Assembly: GCA_051883735.1 (NCBI GenBank)
Contig: JBJEUH010000077.1
Coordinates: 1-64,000 of the forward strand
Length of the DNA stretch: 64,000 bases
Direction: 5' to 3'
Source of the DNA: Ventricola sp051883735
GTDB lineage: Bacteria; Bacillota; Clostridia; Christensenellales; Aristaeellaceae
In this document: in pieces, positions 1-8,656 of the stretch
Layout: the number at the start of each line of letters is the position of its first letter
How positions within the stretch are numbered: the first letter of the stretch is position 1
The notes under the pieces: model-generated
What the model saw: only the letters and a program-made list of their open reading frames with translations
What the model was told of the DNA's origin: nothing
Databases searched by the model: none
Made by a program: the position numbers and the translations under genes

Positions 1-232
1 CTCAAACTGTAATGGGATGATTTTGTGCACTTTTCGGGATTTGCTCATTTATAGTATATTATATATGTGCAATATACAAAAGTCAATCATGTTCCCCTGA
101 CCCATTCGATGTTATTTAACAATTTCCATTCCTCCTCTTTACCTTCATTTAACGTTCATCCCGTATTGCGCGCATAATAAAGACCGGCGCGCCTCATCCT
201 GTAAAGGACCCTTTTGACGGAGGCGGAGCCAG
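1..232. other. AT-rich upstream region
   Basis: This stretch has no convincing coding frame and is clearly more AT-rich than the rest of the window, with a run of alternating A and T around 50-70. It presumably carries the promoter of the DUF421 gene. A CATAATA-like -10 lies near 172-178, but I could not pair it with a good -35. The GGAGG ribosome binding site of the next gene is at 219-223. Confidence 0.4.
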
Positions 233-910
233 ATGGAATTTGCAAAGATCGTGCTGTCATCCCTGCTGTCCTATGTCGCGCTCTTTCTGTGCGCGAAGGT
301 GATCGGACGCAAGCAGATCGCACAGCTGAATTTCCTCGACTATATCACCGGCATCACCATCGGCTCCATCGCGGCGGAGCTGGCGACCGACCTGGAAAAC
401 ATGTGGAAGCCGCTCGTCGCGCTGGCCCTCTATGCGCTGCTGACCTGGCTTTTGTCCCTCATCGGCATGCACTTTGCCCGCAGCCGCAAGTTCCTCGACG
501 GCACGCCAACCATCCTCATGCAAAACAGAAAGCTCTATCCCAAGAACATGAAAAAGGCCAAGGTGGACCTGAGCGAATTCATGGTCATGTGCCGCGAGCA
601 GGGCTATTTCAACCTCAGCGACATCCATACGGCCGTCTATGAGTACAACGGAAAGCTGACCATTCTCCCCGTCAGCCGGAAGCGCCCGGCCACGCCCGAG
701 GACATGAAGCTCTCCCCCGAGCAGGAGACGCTCTCCACCGAGGTCATCATGGACGGCCGCATTCTGGAGGGCAATTTGCAGAGGATGGGGCTGAACGCCG
801 AATGGCTTCACAAGCAGCTGCGCACGCAGGGCGTCCACGACGCGAAAGCCGTGTTCCTGGGGCTGTGCGACGCGCAGAACAAGCTGACCATCTACAAGAT
901 GGACCCCTGA
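233..910 (+). CDS. DUF421/YetF-family membrane protein
   Basis: A 225-aa protein of the DUF421 (YetF-like) family. It begins with a hydrophobic segment (about residues 3-20), has further membrane segments at about 35-50 and 57-80, and ends in the soluble YetF-type domain, where 'GTPTILMQNRKLYPKNMKK' and 'YFNLSDIHTAVYEYNGKL' are typical of the family. The start is set by GGAGG nine bases before the ATG. Homologues are common in spore formers, several per genome, but the biochemical role is not established. It stands alone at the window edge, 20 bp before the next gene. Confidence 0.85.
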   Translation: MEFAKIVLSSLLSYVALFLCAKVIGRKQIAQLNFLDYITGITIGSIAAELATDLENMWKPLVALALYALLTWLLSLIGMHFARSRKFLDGTPTILMQNRKLYPKNMKKAKVDLSEFMVMCREQGYFNLSDIHTAVYEYNGKLTILPVSRKRPATPEDMKLSPEQETLSTEVIMDGRILEGNLQRMGLNAEWLHKQLRTQGVHDAKAVFLGLCDAQNKLTIYKMDP

Positions 911-930
911 GCAGGCAGGCGTCCTGGTGA

Positions 931-1830
931 ATGCCGATGAACCGAACTGATCACGGCGAAAGACGGCGTGGGCCGTATTTTGAGGGCTGGTATCTGAAAT
1001 GCCAGACGAAGGCGGGCGAATCCCTCGCGCTCATCCCCGCCCTGCACATCGACGCCTCCGGCGGACGAAGCGCGTCGCTCCAGGTCGTCACCGGGCGCAG
1101 GGCATGGCAGCTGGATGTCCCCTGCGAATCGTTTTTTGCTTCAGCGGATGCGTTCTTCGTCCGCCTGGGCAGCAGCGTCTTCTCATCGGAGGGGATGGCG
1201 CTTGACGTGGACGCGAACGGCCTCTCCCTGCACGGCCGGCTGGCTTTCGGCCCGTTCACGCCGCTTGCCTCCGACATCATGGGCCCCTTCCGTCTCTTTG
1301 CCGGCATGGAATGCGCGCACGGCGTCGTCAGCATGGCCCATTCGCTCAGCGGGCAGCTGCTTCTGAACGGAAAAACGTTCGACTTTGACAGCGGCGCGGG
1401 ATACATCGAGACCGATCGCGGCCGCTCCTTTCCAAGCGCCTACCTGTGGACCCAATGCCTGTGGATGCAGCCGCAGCCGGTCAGCCTGATGTGCGCCGTC
1501 GCCGCGATTCCTCTGCCCATCGGCCGCTTTACCGGCTGCATCTGCGCGATTTGCTGCGATGGCCATGAGTGCCGTCTGGCGACGTACCGCGGCGCTTCAG
1601 CGGAGCGCTGGTCGCGCGAAGGCGCCGTGATCCGGCAGGGAAAGCTCCGTCTGGAAATCGACGTGCTCAGCGCGCAGGGTCTGCCCCTCCGCGCGCCCGT
1701 GCAGGGCCGGATGACGCGCACCATCCGCGAAAGCCTCTGCGCCAGGGTGCGCTACCGGTTCTTTATTCGGGATCACCTGCTCTTTGATCACACCGATGAC
1801 AGGGCGAGCTTTGAGTTTTCATGCTCCTGA
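931..1830 (+). CDS. tocopherol cyclase-like family protein
   Basis: A 299-aa protein with the hallmarks of the tocopherol cyclase-like family: FEGWYLK at residues 17-23 and the 'GYIETDRGRSFPSAYLWTQ' block at 157-175. In plants the family cyclises a prenylated quinol. Bacterial members in Firmicutes have no known substrate and sit in organisms that make no tocopherol, so the enzymatic role is unknown. No signal peptide or membrane segment is evident. The gene lies 20 bp after the DUF421 gene and could share its transcript. An in-frame ATG two codons later is an alternative start. Confidence 0.8.
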   Translation: MPMNRTDHGERRRGPYFEGWYLKCQTKAGESLALIPALHIDASGGRSASLQVVTGRRAWQLDVPCESFFASADAFFVRLGSSVFSSEGMALDVDANGLSLHGRLAFGPFTPLASDIMGPFRLFAGMECAHGVVSMAHSLSGQLLLNGKTFDFDSGAGYIETDRGRSFPSAYLWTQCLWMQPQPVSLMCAVAAIPLPIGRFTGCICAICCDGHECRLATYRGASAERWSREGAVIRQGKLRLEIDVLSAQGLPLRAPVQGRMTRTIRESLCARVRYRFFIRDHLLFDHTDDRASFEFSCS

Positions 1831-1920
1831 ATGCTGCTTGGCAAAGCAAACCCGTTTCAATCGTAGGCTGCTTTGCAGCCTGCTCAGAAACTGCTTTTTC
1901 TTCTGTTATTTGGGGGTACG

Positions 1921-1985
1921 TTAGGGCTGCCGCCCTAAAACCCGCTTGGGGATTTCATCCCCAAACCCCTTCTTCGCTTCGCGCG
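1921..1985 (+). repeat. dispersed double-hairpin repeat, family A copy 1
   Basis: Two short hairpins occur in a row: TTAGGGC..GCCCTAA at 1921-1938 and TTGGGGA..TCCCCAA at 1947-1964. They are followed by the constant tail ACCCCTTCTTCGCTTCGC. Related copies lie at 27007-27095 and 48462-48532. It occupies the gap between the convergent tocopherol-cyclase-like gene and recN. Confidence 0.75.
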
Positions 1986-2002
1986 CTTGACAGCATCTTG
2001 GC

Positions 2003-2036
2003 AAAAAAAGAAGAGGATTGGCTTCATCCTCTTCTT
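2003..2036 (-). terminator. intrinsic terminator of recN
   Basis: On the minus strand an 11-bp perfect stem (2026-2036 with 2008-2018, AAGAAGAGGAT/ATCCTCTTCTT) is followed by a run of seven T residues. It lies 20 bp after the recN stop codon and ends the long recN transcript. Confidence 0.9.
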
Positions 2037-2055
2037 CGTGCAGATATTCTCTGTT

Positions 2056-3798
2056 TCACAGGCGATAGGCTTCCCGCAGCGTCTTCTTGCGCGCGTCGGC
2101 CTCATCGAGCATCGTCATCGCGTGGCGGATGCTGCTCTCGCTCTCGCAGTCCGCGCCGCCGACCATGCGCGCGATCTCCTGCGCGCGGCCAAGCCGGTCA
2201 AGATGGAGCACCGACGTGCGCGTCACGCCGTTCTCGTCGCTCTTGCTCACCAGGAACTGCTCGTCCGCCATCGCGGCGATCTGCGGCAGATGCGTCACGC
2301 AGATGACCTGGTGATGATCGCCGATCTGCGACATCTTCTCCGAAACCACCTGCGCCATGCGGCCGCTGATGCCGGTGTCGATCTCGTCAAACACCATGCT
2401 GCGCGGAATGCCCGGCTTCTGCGCCGAGAGGTTCTTGAGCGCCAGCATGATGCGCGAGAGCTCGCCGCCGGAGGCCACGCGCGCCAGCGGCTTCATCGGC
2501 TGGCCGAGGTTCGCGCAGAACATCATCTCGATGCGGTCCACGCCCTGCGCGCTGAAGCGGTCGCTCGGGCGCTCGCCCTCCCCCAGCGGCGCAAAGGCCA
2601 TCGACAGCCGCGCGTTCTTCATGCCCAGATCGTGCAGCTGCGCCTCGATGCTCGTCTCAAAGCGCCGGGCCGCCTCCTGTCTGGCGTGCGTCAGCTGCGT
2701 GCAGATCTCCTGCAGGGCGCGGGTGCTGCTCCGGAATTCCTTCTCCAGGCGCTCCATGGCCTCGTCGGAGTCCTCCAGCTCGCCCAGCTCCGCCTCGATT
2801 TTGTCGCGGTACCGGATCATCTCGCGCGTCGTCGCGCCGTATTTGCGGTTGAGCCTGTGCAGCAGATCGAGACGGCTCTCCACGCGCTCGGCTTCCCGTT
2901 CGTCGTAGTCCATCTCCTCGCGCAGCGCGCACAGCTCGCCCACCGCATCCTCGACCTCGTAGCACAGGCCGTCCAGCCGCGCATACACCGCCTCATAGCG
3001 GTTGTCGAGCGTCGCCACCGGCGTGAGCGCGCGCACGCCCTCGCGCAGCAGCTCCACCGCGGAGGACTCCCGCCCGTCCCCGGAATCCAGCAGGCCGCAG
3101 GCCTCGTCAAACGCCGCCATGATCTTGCCGGCGTTGCGGTAGAAGACCTTCTGCCGCTCCAGCTCCTCCTCCTCGTCCGCGACGAGCCGCGCGCTTTTGA
3201 GCTCCTCGAGCTGGAAGCGCAGCATGTCGATGCGCTGCTCGCGCTCGGCCACGCTTTTGCGAAGCCGCGAGAGCTTCTGCGCGCAGGCGCGCCACGCCGC
3301 GTACGCCGCGCCGCAGCGCTCCAGCAGCGGATGGATTTCGTCCGCCGCGTACTCGTCCAGATAGCCGACGTGGTTCCTGCTGTCCAGCAGCAGCTGATGC
3401 TCGTGCTGGCCATGGATGTCCAGCAGCTGCGCGGAGACCTGCCTGAGCGTCTGCAGCGGCACCACCGTGCCGTTGATGCGGCAGATGTTTTTGCCCGCGC
3501 TGGTCAGCTCGCGGGAGATCGACGCGGTATCCTCGTCGCCCTCCAGCTCCAGCCCTGCGAGCATGGCCTTCACCTTCTCGTTGTCGGCGATATCGAACAC
3601 CGCCTCCACGCGCGCCTTCTGCTTGCCGTTTGCAATCAGGTCGCGGTCCGCGCGCTCGCCCAGCACCAGGTTGACCGCGTCCACGACGATGGACTTGCCC
3701 GCGCCGGTCTCGCCCGTCATCACGTTCATGCCGGGCGCAAAGTCGATGCTCATGGCGTCAATCAGCGCCAGATTGGAAATGCTCAGCTGCAGCAGCAT
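2056..3798 (-). CDS. recN: DNA repair protein RecN
   Basis: A 580-aa SMC-like ATPase of recombinational double-strand-break repair. Walker A GETGAGKS is at residues 29-36. A long coiled-coil middle follows, then the signature 'VASGGELSRIMLALK' and Walker B 'VFDEIDTGISG' near the C terminus, so the protein is full length for the family. The start is the ATG at 3798 with AGGAGG six bases upstream; an upstream extension to 3825 lacks such a site. It is the last gene of the nadK-argR-recN run, as in Bacillus, where argR and recN are also adjacent. Confidence 0.97.
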   Translation of the reverse strand: MLLQLSISNLALIDAMSIDFAPGMNVMTGETGAGKSIVVDAVNLVLGERADRDLIANGKQKARVEAVFDIADNEKVKAMLAGLELEGDEDTASISRELTSAGKNICRINGTVVPLQTLRQVSAQLLDIHGQHEHQLLLDSRNHVGYLDEYAADEIHPLLERCGAAYAAWRACAQKLSRLRKSVAEREQRIDMLRFQLEELKSARLVADEEEELERQKVFYRNAGKIMAAFDEACGLLDSGDGRESSAVELLREGVRALTPVATLDNRYEAVYARLDGLCYEVEDAVGELCALREEMDYDEREAERVESRLDLLHRLNRKYGATTREMIRYRDKIEAELGELEDSDEAMERLEKEFRSSTRALQEICTQLTHARQEAARRFETSIEAQLHDLGMKNARLSMAFAPLGEGERPSDRFSAQGVDRIEMMFCANLGQPMKPLARVASGGELSRIMLALKNLSAQKPGIPRSMVFDEIDTGISGRMAQVVSEKMSQIGDHHQVICVTHLPQIAAMADEQFLVSKSDENGVTRTSVLHLDRLGRAQEIARMVGGADCESESSIRHAMTMLDEADARKKTLREAYRL

Positions 3799-3831
3799 AG
3801 CCGTCCTCCTGCCCGTTTCCTCCAAGGGAGC

Positions 3832-4281
3832 TCATTTGATGACGCCGCGGAAGCGCTTCATCACCGTATCCACTTCTTCATTCGAGCGCACGATCACCAG
3901 GATCGTGTTGTCGCCCGCAATCGTGCCGATCGCCTCCGGCCACTTGAGGCTGTCGATCGCCTCGGCCGCCACATGCGCGCTGCCCGGCAGCGTGTGGATG
4001 ACGATCAGGTTGCCCGCGCTGTTGATCTCCACGACGGACTCGGAGAGCATGCGGATCAGCCTGTCGTTCATGCCGGCGTCGCTCTTTTCCATCGTCGCGT
4101 AGCGATAGCTTCCGTCCTCGGCAAGCACCTTGAGCAGATGCATTTCGCGGATATCGCGCGAAACGGTGGCCTGCGTGACCACCATGCCGTGCGCGCGCAG
4201 CGCCTCGGCCAGCTCCTCCTGAGTCTGAATGCTCTGCGCTTCCACGATTTCGCGGATCAGCGCCTGACGTTTTGCCTTCAT
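3832..4281 (-). CDS. argR: arginine repressor ArgR/AhrC
   Basis: A 149-aa regulator of arginine metabolism. The N-terminal winged helix carries 'TQATVSRDI' (residues 36-44), the recognition helix conserved in ArgR. The C-terminal oligomerisation and arginine-binding domain has 'GTIAGDNTILVI' (119-130). AAAGGAGG stands just before the ATG. It sits between nadK and recN, 33 bp before the recN start, in the conserved Firmicute order. Its targets are not in this window. Confidence 0.97.
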   Translation of the reverse strand: MKAKRQALIREIVEAQSIQTQEELAEALRAHGMVVTQATVSRDIREMHLLKVLAEDGSYRYATMEKSDAGMNDRLIRMLSESVVEINSAGNLIVIHTLPGSAHVAAEAIDSLKWPEAIGTIAGDNTILVIVRSNEEVDTVMKRFRGVIK

Positions 4282-4305
4282 AGCGGCCTCCTTTGGTCCC
4301 TCGTC

Positions 4306-5190
4306 TCACAAGCTCCACTGCGAAAGCTTGTCCTTCAGCAGCGAGAAATAATTCTTATTTTCATCAAAGCGGATCAGCAGCGCGTCGTGCGGCGAGCGGA
4401 TGACGCTGATCTCCTCGTGGTTGCGCATCTCGCAGACCGCCTGGCCGTCCACCGAGAGCCGGATGCCCTCGCGCATTTCCTTCATGTTGATTTTCAGGCG
4501 CACGCGCTCACTCGCGGAGAAAACGATCGGCCGCGAGGTCAGCGAGTGCGGACAGATCGGACTGAGCACAAAGCATTGCACGTCCGGCGAGACGATCGGG
4601 CCGCCGGCGGAGAGCGAATAGGCCGTGGAGCCCGTAGGGCTTGACAGCACCAGGCCGTCGGCGATGTAGTGATCCACCAGCATGTCGCCCACGAACGCGT
4701 CCAGCGCGATCATCCGCTGGGACAGGCCGCGCGACACGGAAACCTCGTTGGTCGCGTAGGCCAGGATGCTCTGCCCGCCGCACGTTCCCTCCACGCGCAG
4801 CATCATGCGCCGCTCGATGCGGTATTGGCCCGCCCTGAGCAGGTCCAGCGCCCTGTCCATCTCCTGCGGCTGCGTTTCCAGCAGAAAGCCCATCCGTCCC
4901 AGGTTCACGCCCAGCATCGGGATGTTGCAGCACACATAGGAATCCAGCGCGCGCAGCACCGTGCCGTCCCCGCCAAAGACCAGGATCAGGTCCGTCTCGC
5001 CCGGAACCGGGCGCTCCAGCAGCGTGCTGCCCTGCGTGACGCCCGGCGCATGCGCCTCAAGCCATGCCTCGTCCTCCCGGAAAAAGCACATCTCCAGGCC
5101 GCGCGCGCGGCACAGCTGCGCGCAGCTGCACACCGCCTCCACCGCGGAATCCTTGCCCCTGTTGAAGTAAAAGAGAATCCGTCTGATCAA
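4306..5190 (-). CDS. nadK: NAD kinase
   Basis: A 294-aa NAD+ kinase making NADP+. The diagnostic GGDGT is at residues 73-77 and the 'SPTGSTAYSLSAGGP' loop at 184-198. The length is normal. It stands between tlyA and argR, an insertion seen in many Clostridia relative to the Bacillus tlyA-argR-recN order. The 122-bp gap on its 5' side contains a dispersed repeat, so it may have its own promoter or be fed from the dxs-tlyA transcript. Confidence 0.95.
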   Translation of the reverse strand: MIRRILFYFNRGKDSAVEAVCSCAQLCRARGLEMCFFREDEAWLEAHAPGVTQGSTLLERPVPGETDLILVFGGDGTVLRALDSYVCCNIPMLGVNLGRMGFLLETQPQEMDRALDLLRAGQYRIERRMMLRVEGTCGGQSILAYATNEVSVSRGLSQRMIALDAFVGDMLVDHYIADGLVLSSPTGSTAYSLSAGGPIVSPDVQCFVLSPICPHSLTSRPIVFSASERVRLKINMKEMREGIRLSVDGQAVCEMRNHEEISVIRSPHDALLIRFDENKNYFSLLKDKLSQWSL

Positions 5191-5205
5191 ATCAGTCGTC
5201 TCCTT

Positions 5206-5297
5206 CTGTGATGCAAATCTTTCAGCAAGGCTCCGGCCCGGGCATCAAGCAGCAAGATTTACATGGTTTGTCGGTGATGCCGCCGGCAGCATGCCGG
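5206..5297 (-). repeat. dispersed repeat, family B copy 1
   Basis: A roughly 92-bp element fills most of the nadK-tlyA gap. Read on the minus strand it opens with the palindrome-rich CCGGCATGCTGCCGGCGG and closes with GAAAGATTTGCATCACA. A copy in opposite orientation lies at 41005-41099, with the same first 24 bases and a nearly identical end. Confidence 0.7.
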
Positions 5298-5312
5298 CTT
5301 TGACGGCCGTCC

Positions 5313-6131
5313 TTACGCGTCGTGCAGGCTCTCGTGCGCCGCTGCGACGACCGCGTCGATCTCCTCCTGCGTCACGCTGTGCGTCGCGCGGGATTTCGGC
5401 AGAATGTGCACGAGGAACTCGATGTTGCCCTCCGGCCCCTTGATGGGCGAAAAGGACAGCGCCTGCGCCGCCCAGCCTAGGTCGTTTTCGATGAAGGCGA
5501 GCACCTCGGCAATCACGTCGCGGTGCACCTGCGCGTCGCGCACGACGCCCTTCTTGCCCACGCGGTCGCGCCCCGCCTCAAACTGCGGCTTGATGAGCGA
5601 GATGAACGCGCCGTCCTCGCCCATGATGTCCGCCGCCGCCGGCAGTATCTTGGTGATGGAGATGAAGGACACGTCCATCACGCCCAGCGTCGGGTGCAGC
5701 GGCAGATCCTCGCGCTTCAGGTAGCGCGCGTTGGTGCGCTCCATCACCGTCACGCGCGGATCGTTGCGCAGCTTCCAATCGAGCTGCCCATAGCCCACGT
5801 CGATGGCGTACACATGCGCCGCGCCGTTTTTGAGCAGCACGTCGGTAAAGCCGCCCGTGGATGCGCCCAGATCCATCGCCACCACGCCGGCGGGGTCCAC
5901 GCCAAACACGCGGAGGCCCTTCTCCAGCTTCAGCGCGCCGCGGCTCACATAGCCCGTGCCCGTCTGGCGGACGATCAGCTCGTCCGCTTCCGTCACGGCC
6001 ACGGAGGCCTTGGTCACCTTGTTCTCTCCGATATAGACCACGCCGGACATCACCAGCGCCTGCGCCTTCTCGCGGCTCGCGGCCAGGCCGCGCTCCACCA
6101 GCGCCACATCCACTCTCTTCTTGTCAGCCAT
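5313..6131 (-). CDS. tlyA: TlyA-family rRNA 2'-O-methyltransferase
   Basis: A 272-aa protein with an N-terminal S4 RNA-binding domain ('RVDVALVERGLAASREKAQ') followed by an FtsJ/RrmJ-like Rossmann methyltransferase ('MDLGASTGGFTDVLL' is the SAM-binding loop). By homology it 2'-O-methylates rRNA cytidines; the old name is hemolysin A. The ATG at 6131 overlaps the end of dxs by 8 bp, so translation is probably coupled. This is the order dxs-yqxC of Bacillus. Confidence 0.93.
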   Translation of the reverse strand: MADKKRVDVALVERGLAASREKAQALVMSGVVYIGENKVTKASVAVTEADELIVRQTGTGYVSRGALKLEKGLRVFGVDPAGVVAMDLGASTGGFTDVLLKNGAAHVYAIDVGYGQLDWKLRNDPRVTVMERTNARYLKREDLPLHPTLGVMDVSFISITKILPAAADIMGEDGAFISLIKPQFEAGRDRVGKKGVVRDAQVHRDVIAEVLAFIENDLGWAAQALSFSPIKGPEGNIEFLVHILPKSRATHSVTQEEIDAVVAAAHESLHDA

Positions 6132-8013
6132 CGTTCTTCTCCGCAAGCGCAAGCTTGATCCTCTGGGCAATCTGCTCCGGCTTCAGGCCGCATTCCTCCA
6201 GCAGCTGATCGACCGAGCCATGCGCAATAAAGCGGTTGGGCAGGCCGAGGATCGCTGCCGGCTCCTGCGCGCCGTGCTGAGCACACAGCCGCGCGATCTC
6301 AGCGCCGAAGCCGCCGATCAGCTCGCCCTCCTCGATCGTGATGATCCTCGTTTTCCTTTCAAACAGCGTGTGCAGGCACTGCATGTCCATGGGCCGCAGG
6401 CTCCAGGCGTCGATCACGCCGATCTGCACGCCCTCCTGCTCCAGCAGCTGCGCCGCCTGCATCGCGTGCCTCGTCATTCGTCCATAGGCCAGAACCGTCG
6501 CGTCCGCGCCCTCGCGCAGCGTCTGCCAGCGCCCCACCTCGGGCGCCTTGCCGTCAAGCGGCTTGGCATACGGCTCGATGCCATCCTTGGGGTACACGAT
6601 CACGCACGGGCCGTCGACATAAAGCGAGGCGCGCACCGCAGCGCGGATATCGTCCGTGTCCCGGGGTGCAAGCAGCGTCAGGTTCGGGATGCTCAGCAGC
6701 ATCGGCACGCTCAGCACGCCGTGATGCGTCTTGCCGTCGTCGCCCACCAGCGCCGCATGGTCTGCCAGGATCGTCACCGGCAGGTTCTGCAGGCAGACGT
6801 CATGCACAATCTGATCGTATGCGCGCTGCAAAAACGTCGCATACACCGCGAAATACGGCCGCATGCCCGCGCGGGCGAGGCCGGCCGCCATGCTGACGGC
6901 ATGCTGCTCCGCGATGCCCACGTCAAAGAAGCGATCCGGATACTGCCCGGCGAACCCGGCAAGGCCCGTGCCGCCCGCCATCGCGGCGGTGATGGCCACC
7001 ACGCGCTCATCCTGCGCCGCCATCGCGGTCAGCGCCTTGCCGGCGGCCTGCGCCGCGCTCTCCCCGGAGGACTGGTTGCGTTTGAGACCGTTCTCCACGC
7101 AGAACGGCGCCACGCCGTGGAATTTCTCCGGTTGGCGCTCGGCCAGATCGTAGCCGTGTCCCTTTTGGGTGATCACATGGATGAGCAGCGGCGTGTCGTC
7201 GACCTGCTTGGCCTCCTCGAACACGCGCGTCATCTCGTCGATATTGTGCCCGTCGAACGGGCCCAGATACCGGAAGCCCAGCGCCTCGAACAGCTCGCCC
7301 TCCGTCACGACGGACTTGACCATGTCCTTGGCCTTCTCCATCAGGCTGGCAATCGAAGGACCGATCAGCGGGATGCGCTGCAGGTGATGCTTGATGCGCT
7401 TCTTGCCGCCGTACCAGGACGCGCTGGCGCGCAGATGCTTGAAATACTCCGAGAGCGCGCCGACGTTTTTGGAGATGGACATCTCGTTGTCGTTGAGGAT
7501 GACGATCAGGCGGTTCTTGCCGTTGCCCGCGTCGTTCATCGCCTCATAGCACATGCCGCCGGTCAGCGCGCCGTCGCCGACGACCGCCACGACGTGATAG
7601 TCCTCGTGCCTGAGATCCCTTGCGCGGGCCAGCCCCAGCGCCATGGAGATCGCCGTGGAGGAATGGCCGGTGTCAAACAGATCGTGCTCGCTCTCCGCGC
7701 GGCAGGGGAAGCCGCTCATGCCCTTGTAGGAGCGCAGGGTGGAGAACATCTCCTGCCTGCCGGTGAGCAGCTTGTGCGTGTAAATCTGATGGCCCACGTC
7801 AAAGATGATCTTGTCCGTAGGGCTGGAGAATGCGCGGTGCAGCGCAATGGTCAGCTCCACGTCGCCCAGGTTGGAGGCCAGGTGGCCGCCCTGGCGGGAA
7901 ACCGTATCGATGATCGTCTGCCTGATCTCCGTAGCGAGCGCCTCGCACTCGGACACGGACAGCCTTTTGACGTCCTCAGGCCCATGAATTCCGGGCAGAA
8001 TCGCCATATTCAC
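6124..8013 (-). CDS. dxs: 1-deoxy-D-xylulose-5-phosphate synthase
   Basis: A 629-aa thiamine-diphosphate enzyme that condenses pyruvate and glyceraldehyde 3-phosphate, the first step of the MEP isoprenoid pathway. The thiamine motif runs from 'GDGALTGG' (146-153) to the conserved NDN near 174-176. Transketolase-like middle and C-terminal domains follow. The start is a GTG at 8013 that overlaps the stop of oapA (GTGA) and has AGGAGG four bases upstream; an ATG two codons later is the alternative. Prenyl synthase ispA lies upstream, beyond the OLE RNA. Confidence 0.96.
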   Translation of the reverse strand: MNMAILPGIHGPEDVKRLSVSECEALATEIRQTIIDTVSRQGGHLASNLGDVELTIALHRAFSSPTDKIIFDVGHQIYTHKLLTGRQEMFSTLRSYKGMSGFPCRAESEHDLFDTGHSSTAISMALGLARARDLRHEDYHVVAVVGDGALTGGMCYEAMNDAGNGKNRLIVILNDNEMSISKNVGALSEYFKHLRASASWYGGKKRIKHHLQRIPLIGPSIASLMEKAKDMVKSVVTEGELFEALGFRYLGPFDGHNIDEMTRVFEEAKQVDDTPLLIHVITQKGHGYDLAERQPEKFHGVAPFCVENGLKRNQSSGESAAQAAGKALTAMAAQDERVVAITAAMAGGTGLAGFAGQYPDRFFDVGIAEQHAVSMAAGLARAGMRPYFAVYATFLQRAYDQIVHDVCLQNLPVTILADHAALVGDDGKTHHGVLSVPMLLSIPNLTLLAPRDTDDIRAAVRASLYVDGPCVIVYPKDGIEPYAKPLDGKAPEVGRWQTLREGADATVLAYGRMTRHAMQAAQLLEQEGVQIGVIDAWSLRPMDMQCLHTLFERKTRIITIEEGELIGGFGAEIARLCAQHGAQEPAAILGLPNRFIAHGSVDQLLEECGLKPEQIAQRIKLALAEKNDG

Positions 8014-8591
8014 AGCGCCTCCTTACGCGTTTTCTTCTTTTGCTTCGTCTTGTTCTTCTTTTCAAAGACAGCCATGACCCTGCCGACCGTCAGCACAATT
8101 TTGTCGCTTTTGGCGATGGCGACACCCTTTCCGTAGGCCTTGCCGCCGATCATGAACGCGGACGTGAACGCCGTAATCAGCATGGACGCAATCGCGCTTT
8201 TCATGCCCAGCGAGACCAGGTACACCGCGATGACCGAGCCGGCGGAGCCGGAAATGATGCCCACGATGTCGCCCACCACGTCGTTGAGGATGCTCGAGAC
8301 GCGCTCCGCCTTGCGGATGAGCTGCAGCGCCTGCTTCGCGCCGAGGATCCGCTTGGAGGCCATGGCGATAAACGGCTGCTCGTCCGCCGAGGTCACCGCC
8401 GTGCCGATCACATCGGAGATGATGCCGATCATCACCAGCACAATCAGCGAGAGCAGCGCGACCAGCAGCCCCGCAGATTCCACAAACAGGCTCGTCACAA
8501 AGGACATCACCACAGAAAGACCAAAGGACAGACAGACGACCGTCAGGACCCACTTCTGCTTGCTTTGCCTGGTCTTTTCTTTTTTACTCAC
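8010..8591 (-). CDS. oapA: OapA-type OLE-RNA-associated membrane protein
   Basis: A 193-aa integral membrane protein with hydrophobic segments at about 15-37, 39-63, 107-130 and 131-150 and a very basic C-terminal tail. The middle block 'ISDVIGTAVTSADEQPF' followed by 'MASKRILGAKQA' resembles the membrane module of CNNM/CorC-type magnesium proteins, but no CBS domains follow. Position decides the call: it lies directly downstream of a ~600-nt structured RNA and overlaps dxs by GTGA, exactly where oapA is found in OLE-RNA organisms. OapA binds OLE RNA and brings it to the membrane. The assignment rests on context and membrane pattern, not a database match. Confidence 0.8.
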   Translation of the reverse strand: MSKKEKTRQSKQKWVLTVVCLSFGLSVVMSFVTSLFVESAGLLVALLSLIVLVMIGIISDVIGTAVTSADEQPFIAMASKRILGAKQALQLIRKAERVSSILNDVVGDIVGIISGSAGSVIAVYLVSLGMKSAIASMLITAFTSAFMIGGKAYGKGVAIAKSDKIVLTVGRVMAVFEKKNKTKQKKKTRKEAL

Positions 8592-8630
8592 TCAACCTTC
8601 ACTCCGAAACAGATTTCATTTCGACATTCC

Positions 8631-8656
8631 AAAAAAGCCCACGGACATGCGTGGGC
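8631..8656 (-). terminator. intrinsic terminator at the 3' end of OLE RNA
   Basis: On the minus strand the 7-bp stem GCCCACG/CGTGGGC (8637-8656) is followed by six T residues. It ends the RNA about 40 bp before the oapA start, so oapA and dxs depend on read-through or on a weaker promoter of their own. Confidence 0.9.

Noticed and set aside
1987..4644. An 885-codon open frame on the plus strand antisense to recN, argR and nadK, and similar long frames opposite tlyA-dxs, dnaG-rpoD, rlmN-fmt and priA.
   Set aside because: They lie opposite well-identified genes, have His/Arg/Ala-rich composition typical of GC-rich antisense frames, and show no family motifs or ribosome binding sites.
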